A DNA stretch of 64,000 nucleotides from the NCBI RefSeq assembly GCF_016907895.1, contig NZ_JAFBCV010000003.1:1-64000 (forward strand), given 5' to 3'. Position 1 is the first letter of the stretch, and the number at the start of each line of letters is the position of its first letter. The notes below the pieces were generated by a model. That model was given only the letters and a program-made list of their open reading frames with translations, did not search any database and was not told where the DNA came from. The stretch comes from Shouchella xiaoxiensis. GTDB taxonomy: Bacteria; Bacillota; Bacilli; Bacillales; Bacillaceae_D. This document shows, in pieces, positions 58,691-64,000 of the stretch. Made by a program: the position numbers and the translations under genes.

Positions 58691-60229
58691 ATGAAAGAAA
58701 TAGATGTATCTAAATTTGAAAAGAAAATCATTCTTCGTAATATCGAAGAAAAGGATTTTGAAGATATTATTAAGTTATCAAGCTTATGTTTTAAAAATAT
58801 GGAGCCATGGCGCTATGAAGAGCTAAAAAGCCATATCTCTGTTTTTCCGGAAGGTCAATTTTGTGTCGAGTATGACGGAGAAATTATTGGATCCTGCTCT
58901 AGTTTAATTATTAACTTTGATGAGTATGACGATCAGCATACATGGGATGAAATTACAGACCAAGGATATATAACGAACCACGATCCAGATGGATACAACC
59001 TTTATGGAATTGAGGTAATGGTTCATCCCGATTATCGTAGAATGAAAATTGGGCGTCGCTTATATGAAGCAAGAAAAGAACTAACGCGCGAGTGGAATTT
59101 AAAGAGTATTATTATCGGCGGCAGAATTCCAAATTATTATAAACATGCCGACAAGTATACACCGCGGGAATACGTTGATGAAGTGACGATGCACAACATT
59201 TATGACCCCGTTTTAACGTTCCAAGTCATTAATGGTTTTTCGCTAAAACGTGTTAATGCGAACTATTTAGATGATGATAAAGCGAGTATGCGTTACGCGA
59301 CCTTGATGGAGTGGAATAACATTGACTACCAACCATCGACACCAAAACGGCGGTTCAAAACATCTTTTCCTGTTCGGATAACAACGATTCAATATGAGAT
59401 GAAGAAAATTTCTTCGTTTGAAGATTTTGCTGTTCAATGTGAATATTACACGGATGTGGCAGCTAGCTATCAATCAGACTTTGCGGTATTTCCAGAAATT
59501 TTCACATTACAATTGTTATCGTTTCTCCCTGAGAAAAGTCCAAGTCGAGCAATAAGACGTTTAACTGAGTTTACTGAAGACTATATTGAGCTTTTCACAA
59601 CTTTAGCCGTGAAATACAATGTGAACATCATTGGTGGTTCTCATTACGTAGAAGAAGAAGGTAAGATTTATAATATTAGTTATTTGTTTAGACGAGATGG
59701 AACAATTGAAAAACAATATAAACTTCATGTTACGCCTAATGAACGCTTGTTTTGGGGGATCCACGGTGGAGATGAAGTAAAAGTGTTTGATACAGATTGT
59801 GGAAAAATAGCGATTCAAATTTGTTACGACATTGAATTTCCCGAGCTTGGTCGAATTGCGACTGATAAAGGAGCGAACATTATCTTTTCCCCATTCTGTA
59901 CAGACGATCGACAAGGGTATTTGCGCGTTCGTTACTGCTCGCAAGCAAGAGCAATTGAAAACCAAGTCTACACGGTTATCTCTGGAACTGTCGGGAACTT
60001 ATCAGATGTAGCAAACATGGACATTCAATACGCTCAATCCGGTATATTTACACCTTCGGATTTCACTTTCCCACGAGATGGAATTGTTGGGGAATGCAGC
60101 CCAAATATCGAGACCGTTGTAGTAGGAGATGTTGATCTAGAAATTCTTCGTCGTCATCGTCGTTCTGGCAGTGTAAATCAGCTAAGAGACCGTCGAGATG
60201 ACATTTATCATGTCGTATATAAACAATAA
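58691..60229 (+). CDS. yhcX: GNAT-nitrilase fusion protein, YhcX-like
   Basis: 512 residues, as B. subtilis YhcX (513). The N-terminal GNAT domain (~12-180) has VMVHPDYRRMKIGRRLYEARK. The C-terminal carbon-nitrogen hydrolase domain (~225-495) carries the triad E269 (VFPE), K344 (QYKLHVTP) and C378 (QICYDIEFPE). It probably cleaves an amide, with the GNAT part modifying or binding the same substrate; YhcX has been linked to auxin-like or amide metabolism only tentatively. GGGGTGATC lies before ATG. Single gene. Confidence 0.93.
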   Translation: MKEIDVSKFEKKIILRNIEEKDFEDIIKLSSLCFKNMEPWRYEELKSHISVFPEGQFCVEYDGEIIGSCSSLIINFDEYDDQHTWDEITDQGYITNHDPDGYNLYGIEVMVHPDYRRMKIGRRLYEARKELTREWNLKSIIIGGRIPNYYKHADKYTPREYVDEVTMHNIYDPVLTFQVINGFSLKRVNANYLDDDKASMRYATLMEWNNIDYQPSTPKRRFKTSFPVRITTIQYEMKKISSFEDFAVQCEYYTDVAASYQSDFAVFPEIFTLQLLSFLPEKSPSRAIRRLTEFTEDYIELFTTLAVKYNVNIIGGSHYVEEEGKIYNISYLFRRDGTIEKQYKLHVTPNERLFWGIHGGDEVKVFDTDCGKIAIQICYDIEFPELGRIATDKGANIIFSPFCTDDRQGYLRVRYCSQARAIENQVYTVISGTVGNLSDVANMDIQYAQSGIFTPSDFTFPRDGIVGECSPNIETVVVGDVDLEILRRHRRSGSVNQLRDRRDDIYHVVYKQ

Positions 60230-60237
60230 CTGTAAGC

Positions 60238-60266
60238 AGACGCCTTAATTTAGGCGTCTTTCTTTG
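60238..60266 (+). terminator. terminator of yhcX
   Basis: AGACGCC-TTAATTTA-GGCGTCT followed by TTCTTTG. Confidence 0.85.
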
Positions 60267-60317
60267 ATTAATCGAATGATGCTGTGGGTAGAATGGATGA
60301 GAAAAGGAGTATTCATC

Positions 60318-60707
60318 TTGAATCCCTCAATTCAACCTATTCATTTGCGTCAAGTGAGTTTATTTATTCTTCTTATTTCAGCCGTTTGGTTTATCGTATC
60401 AATCAAATCATATGATCAAGATCATCAACTCGTCATCCAACCAGTTGTTACAGATGTGTTTGCATATACGACAACAGACTTGCAGCTCTTCTTAATTGAA
60501 GAGACCGGGAGTGGCTTTCAGCGAGCAACTGTTACAGCTACTTTTGAATTAGAAGGTAGCCTCATTAACGTATTATTTCATCATGTTGAAGATGGTTTAT
60601 ATGAAGGAGAAGCAAGGTTTGATCAAGCTGGTTTATGGCGTGGTGCCGTGGAAGCGAAAACATTTTCAAATAATTTTACGGCTGATATGATAATAGATGT
60701 TAAATAA
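60318..60707 (+). CDS. membrane-anchored YtkA/FixH-like domain protein
   Basis: 129 residues from TTG 60318 (AAAGGAG eight bases upstream; earlier ATGs lie in the terminator region). One membrane helix (~13-31) is followed by an extracytoplasmic beta-sandwich of about 90 residues with TVTATFELEG, VEDGLYEGEARFDQAGLWRGAVEA, the pattern of FixH and YtkA-like proteins. No His/Met copper motif is evident. Role unknown. It lies 28 bases before sfsA. Confidence 0.7.
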   Translation: MNPSIQPIHLRQVSLFILLISAVWFIVSIKSYDQDHQLVIQPVVTDVFAYTTTDLQLFLIEETGSGFQRATVTATFELEGSLINVLFHHVEDGLYEGEARFDQAGLWRGAVEAKTFSNNFTADMIIDVK

Positions 60708-60735
60708 GTAAGTGGAAAATAAGGAGTGACCATTC

Positions 60736-61440
60736 TTGTATATGTTTGATCGGTTAACTAAAACGCGTTTTATAAGGCGACTCAATCGGTTTGTATTAGT
60801 ACTGAAAATCGATCAGACAGGTGAACAAATTGAAGCGCATTTGCCTGATCCGGGAAGATTAAAAGAATTATTAGTAGTAGATGCGGTTGTTTGGATACAA
60901 TATGCAGACAACCCTTTACGAAAAACAAACTGGACTGCTATATTATGCGAGACAGATGCTGGTACTCTTGTCTCATTAAAAACAACATTAGCCAATACGC
61001 TTATAGAAGAGGCTTTATTGACGGATCGCCTGCCATTTTTTAAAGGGTGGACCTTAGAAAAAAGAGAATATCGTGTGGACCATTCTAGATTTGATTTCTT
61101 ACTCGCAAATCATGACGGAGCTAAATTACTTGTTGAAGTGAAAAGTGTTACATTAGCTAGAAATGAGAAAGGTTTTTTCCCTGACGCAGTGACAAATCGT
61201 GGTGCTAAGCATGTCAAAGAATTAACACAGCTTGCTCAATTAGGAAACTATCAATCTTGTATTTTATTCGTAGCTCAACGAGAAGATATTCAGTCTGTTT
61301 CAATGGAAGCTACAATAGATCCGGTTTTCGCTAAAGCAATAGAAGATGCTGTGGAGCAAGGCGTACACGTTTTTGCTGTAGGAACTGTTATCAATACTGA
61401 AAGAATAGAGATTTCTAAACAAATTCCTGTTTTCGTCTGA
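60736..61440 (+). CDS. sfsA: SfsA-family DNA-binding/nuclease protein
   Basis: 234 residues, usual SfsA length. TTG 60736 follows AAGGAGTG by seven bases; ATG 60742 is an alternative. An N-terminal OB-fold (RFVLVLKIDQTGEQIEAHLPDPGRLKELL) is followed by a PD-(D/E)xK-like domain with FDFLLAN and LLVEVKSVTLA, then FPDAVTNRGAKHVKEL. First described as sugar fermentation stimulation protein; the fold suggests a nuclease. Confidence 0.92.
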   Translation: MYMFDRLTKTRFIRRLNRFVLVLKIDQTGEQIEAHLPDPGRLKELLVVDAVVWIQYADNPLRKTNWTAILCETDAGTLVSLKTTLANTLIEEALLTDRLPFFKGWTLEKREYRVDHSRFDFLLANHDGAKLLVEVKSVTLARNEKGFFPDAVTNRGAKHVKELTQLAQLGNYQSCILFVAQREDIQSVSMEATIDPVFAKAIEDAVEQGVHVFAVGTVINTERIEISKQIPVFV

Positions 61441-61501
61441 TTTGACTGTAAAATAATGTTATGATTTAGGTATGTAGATCGCTAAAGTAAGGAGAGGGCT
61501 T

Positions 61502-63124
61502 ATGGTTCATTCTTTTTCGAATGAAGACCGCGGAGCATATATCAATTCATTAAAAGAAACCGAACTTGATGTGCTCATTATTGGTGGAGGAGTAACCGGT
61601 GCAGGTATCGCATTGGACGCTGTGGTTCGAGGGTTAAAAACAGGTCTTGTTGATATGCAGGATTTTGCCTCAGGAAGTTCAAGCTATTGGGCGAGTCTAT
61701 TCCATAACGAAATGAGACAAGGAAGTCAACTTGATATGAAATGGCACACAGAATCAATTAAAGAACGATTGATTTTACAAGAGAATGCTCCTCATTTAAT
61801 GAGACAAACTCCATTAATTTTGCCTTCGTATCGCACAAATTTTTTTGGTAAACATTCAATTAGTTCTAAGATGATTGAACGAATTTCTGATATGGCATTA
61901 AGAGAGAAACGTAAATCGATTTCTAGAAAAGAGTTGCTGAAATTAGCTCCAGCTTTATCAAAAAAAACAATAAAAGGTGCTGCTGTCTCTACTGAGTATT
62001 GTCGAGATGAGACGCGTTTAACATTTGATCTATTAAAAGAGGGCAGACATAGAGGTCTCATTGCATTAAATTACCTTAAAGTAGAAAGCTTTCTCTATGA
62101 AAATGGAATGGCTACAGGTGTATTAATGATTGACCAATTAACGGGTGAAATGCACAAAGTGTTTGCCAAGAAAATTGTGAATGCCAGTGGAGCATGGGTA
62201 GATTCACTCAGAGAGCAGGATCGGTCTAAAACGACAAAGACAATTAGTTATTTAACAGATCGCTTTATGACCATCTCCAAAGAAAAAATCCCCTTTCAAC
62301 ATATTGTCTATCTAGAAATGGATCAACGCCGCTTGCTTAGTATTATTCCAAGAGATAAGAACGTTATTATCTCGTTAACTTCTACCGAGATCATTGAAAA
62401 AGTTACCTGGATTGAAATAATTGAGATGCTCAATCAATTGTTGGAAGAGATAAACTTAACCGAAAAAGATATTGAAACAAAATGGCTCTTACATCGTCCA
62501 ATTGTGCTGGAGCAATATAAAAATAAAAAAGGAATTGTAAAACGAAATGATTGGTTTGTGTCTGAGTCTGGCTTACTAACGGTTGTCTGTGGTCAACATA
62601 CAAGATATCGTTTATTTGCTGAACAGATCACAAGCTGGATTTGTAAAGAATTAAAAGTGGTTGCTAACTGTGAGACCGATATGTTAACACTATCTGGGGG
62701 CTATGTAGGCGGACAAAATGATTTTAGTGCCTATCGTAATAAAAGAGCTGAAGAAGGTTTGCAGTTTGACTTAACGCGATTAGAAGCAGAACGGCTTGTA
62801 GATCGTTACGGATCAAATGTTGGTCAGCTCTATGCGCGAACGTGGGCATTTAAAAAGCAAGCGACATTATTTGGTTTAAACAAATCTGTCTTTGCAGAAT
62901 TGCTTTATAGTATTGAAGAAGAAATGGCAACGAGTCCTGCAGATTTCCTTATTCGCAGAACTGGATATTTCTATTTTGATAAGGATTATGTCATGACGAT
63001 AAAAGAACCTATCTTTAGATATATGAGAGATCGATTTAATTGGACCGAAGAACAGGAAGGCCGTTATCGCGATGAACTTGAAGGTGAAATCGAATTAGTC
63101 TATAGAAGGACTGATTTAGATTAA
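61502..63124 (+). CDS. divergent GlpD-like FAD oxidoreductase
   Basis: 540 residues with the length and layout of glycerol-3-phosphate dehydrogenases, and an intact FAD loop IIGGGVTGAGIALDA (26-40). Family-defining segments are altered: SSRSTKLIHGGLRYL has become SSYWASLFHNEMRQG (~60-74); PRDGKTYVGTTDT has become PRDKNVIISLTST; and the AGGKLTTYR motif has become VCGQHTRYR. These include FAD and phosphate contacts of GlpD, so activity on glycerol-3-phosphate is doubtful. It may have another substrate or be a non-catalytic paralogue. The frame is intact, which argues for selection. It stands just before the phosphoglucomutase gene. Confidence 0.8.
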   Translation: MVHSFSNEDRGAYINSLKETELDVLIIGGGVTGAGIALDAVVRGLKTGLVDMQDFASGSSSYWASLFHNEMRQGSQLDMKWHTESIKERLILQENAPHLMRQTPLILPSYRTNFFGKHSISSKMIERISDMALREKRKSISRKELLKLAPALSKKTIKGAAVSTEYCRDETRLTFDLLKEGRHRGLIALNYLKVESFLYENGMATGVLMIDQLTGEMHKVFAKKIVNASGAWVDSLREQDRSKTTKTISYLTDRFMTISKEKIPFQHIVYLEMDQRRLLSIIPRDKNVIISLTSTEIIEKVTWIEIIEMLNQLLEEINLTEKDIETKWLLHRPIVLEQYKNKKGIVKRNDWFVSESGLLTVVCGQHTRYRLFAEQITSWICKELKVVANCETDMLTLSGGYVGGQNDFSAYRNKRAEEGLQFDLTRLEAERLVDRYGSNVGQLYARTWAFKKQATLFGLNKSVFAELLYSIEEEMATSPADFLIRRTGYFYFDKDYVMTIKEPIFRYMRDRFNWTEEQEGRYRDELEGEIELVYRRTDLD

Positions 63125-63193
63125 CTGGCTTAGCATATAAAAAGCATGTACAATAGATTCGACATATGACAAATTGAACTTAGGGGTGAGGCT

Positions 63194-64000
63194 GTGAATA
63201 CAGCAGCAGAAATAAAGCGCTGGGATGAATTTCCTACGTTAGAGCAAGATGTCCGCCAAGAACTGGATCAGGTTCTAAAGGATGAAAAAAGACTTGAAGA
63301 TTGCTTTTATAAGACTTTAGCATTTGGTACTGGAGGCATGCGTGGTGAAATTGGCCCCGGCCCAAATCGAATGAATACATACACGGTTCGAAAAGCAGCA
63401 GAAGGATTAGCTCGGTTTATTTCAAAACGTGGAGAAGGCGGGAAAGCAAGAGGAGTTGTCATTGCGTTTGATTCAAGGCATAAATCGGCTAAGTTTGCCC
63501 ATGAGGCAGCTCTCACGTTAGGAGCACACGGAATAAAAGCATATGTTTTTCATGACTTGCGTCCAACTCCAGAACTTTCATTTGCAGTCCGCTATCTACA
63601 AGCAGAAGCAGGTATTGTAATCACGGCTTCTCATAATCCACCTGAATACAACGGATTTAAAGTGTATGGAGCGGACGGCGGACAATTTCCACCACAATTA
63701 GCTGATGAGCTAGTCGAATGCGTAAATTCAATAGAAGATGAATTAATGATTGAGGTTGAAGATGAGACTAAGTTGAAAGCTGCTCAACTTTATGAAGTTG
63801 TTTCTACTGAAATTGACGACGCTTATAATGAAGAATTAAAGTCAATTCTTCTTCAACCAGAACTATTGCAAGAAAAAGGATCTGAATTAAAGATTGTTTT
63901 TACACCGCTTCATGGAACCGCTAATATTTCCGTACGACGTGTGTTAGAAGAAGTTGGTTTTTCGAATGTATCTGTTGTTAAAGAGCAGGAATTACCTGAT
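63194..64000 (+). CDS. pgcA: phospho-sugar mutase (alpha-phosphoglucomutase), 5' part
   Basis: The frame opens at GTG 63194 behind AGGGGTGAG and runs off the window end with no stop (269 codons seen). It matches the PgcA/YhxB family: [23 protein letters not shown] at the N-terminus, and the phosphoserine loop [16 protein letters not shown] with Ser146. It interconverts glucose-6-P and glucose-1-P for UDP-glucose, teichoic acid and glycolipid synthesis. The end lies outside the window. Confidence 0.93.
   Translation, partial: MNTAAEIKRWDEFPTLEQDVRQELDQVLKDEKRLEDCFYKTLAFGTGGMRGEIGPGPNRMNTYTVRKAAEGLARFISKRGEGGKARGVVIAFDSRHKSAKFAHEAALTLGAHGIKAYVFHDLRPTPELSFAVRYLQAEAGIVITASHNPPEYNGFKVYGADGGQFPPQLADELVECVNSIEDELMIEVEDETKLKAAQLYEVVSTEIDDAYNEELKSILLQPELLQEKGSELKIVFTPLHGTANISVRRVLEEVGFSNVSVVKEQELPD

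Overview
The window comes from a low-GC, spore-forming Bacillaceae chromosome, most likely an alkaliphile close to Shouchella (Bacillus) clausii. The evidence is a trnD-like tRNA array behind a 5S rRNA gene, the sporulation genes prkA and yhbH, NagR/NagA/NagB and YhcX homologues, acidic secreted proteins, and above all a tandem SAM-I plus adenosylcobalamin riboswitch in front of metE, an arrangement described for B. clausii. The species is an inference.

Layout. 1-1.7 kb: end of a 5S rRNA and 16 tRNAs. 1.8-4.2 kb: an orphan phage-type tailspike with a self-cleaving C-terminal chaperone domain, then a solo tRNA-Leu(CAA) with its own promoter and terminator. 4.5-9.1 kb: small uncharacterised and LURP-like proteins, two frameshifted loci, an MFS exporter with a possible translational attenuator, and a quinone-oxidoreductase-like gene. 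9.2-14.5 kb: a ZnuA-type zinc lipoprotein under a Zur-box promoter, a glycerophosphodiesterase, a Met-rich acidic lipoprotein and a MenA-like prenyltransferase. 14.6-16.9 kb: guanine riboswitch, xpt and a purine permease. 16.9-22.8 kb: a secreted 5'-nucleotidase with three tandem carbohydrate-binding modules, a SEC-C protein and a dicarboxylate transporter. 22.9-25.7 kb: tandem riboswitch and metE. 25.7-29.4 kb: CstA-type transporter and succinate-semialdehyde dehydrogenase. 29.5-33.1 kb: a five-gene operon with two ABC transporters around a YtrA-like GntR regulator.

33.1-40.5 kb holds an M42 peptidase, Dps with a SigB-type promoter, queG, ogt, an amidase, trmL, an HmoA-like monooxygenase and a 29-codon gene. 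40.5-48.1 kb holds a class A PBP, prkA, a signal peptidase and yhbH. 48.3-51.0 kb holds a YitT-type membrane protein and a large cytosolic beta-helix protein. 51.2-56.2 kb holds a stress-type SDR, divergent nagR/nagAB with the operator over the nagA -35 box, and a DUF418 membrane protein. 56.3-64 kb holds a nitroreductase/FAH/GDPD cluster, a YhcX-type GNAT-nitrilase fusion, sfsA, a divergent GlpD paralogue and the start of a phosphoglucomutase.

Control by RNA is prominent: three metabolite riboswitches plus the proposed AUG-UAA leader before the MFS exporter, the least expected signal here. Several paralogues have lost family-defining residues (the second GDPD, the GlpD-like protein). Three loci carry apparent one-base deletions, which may be decay, phase variation or sequencing error.
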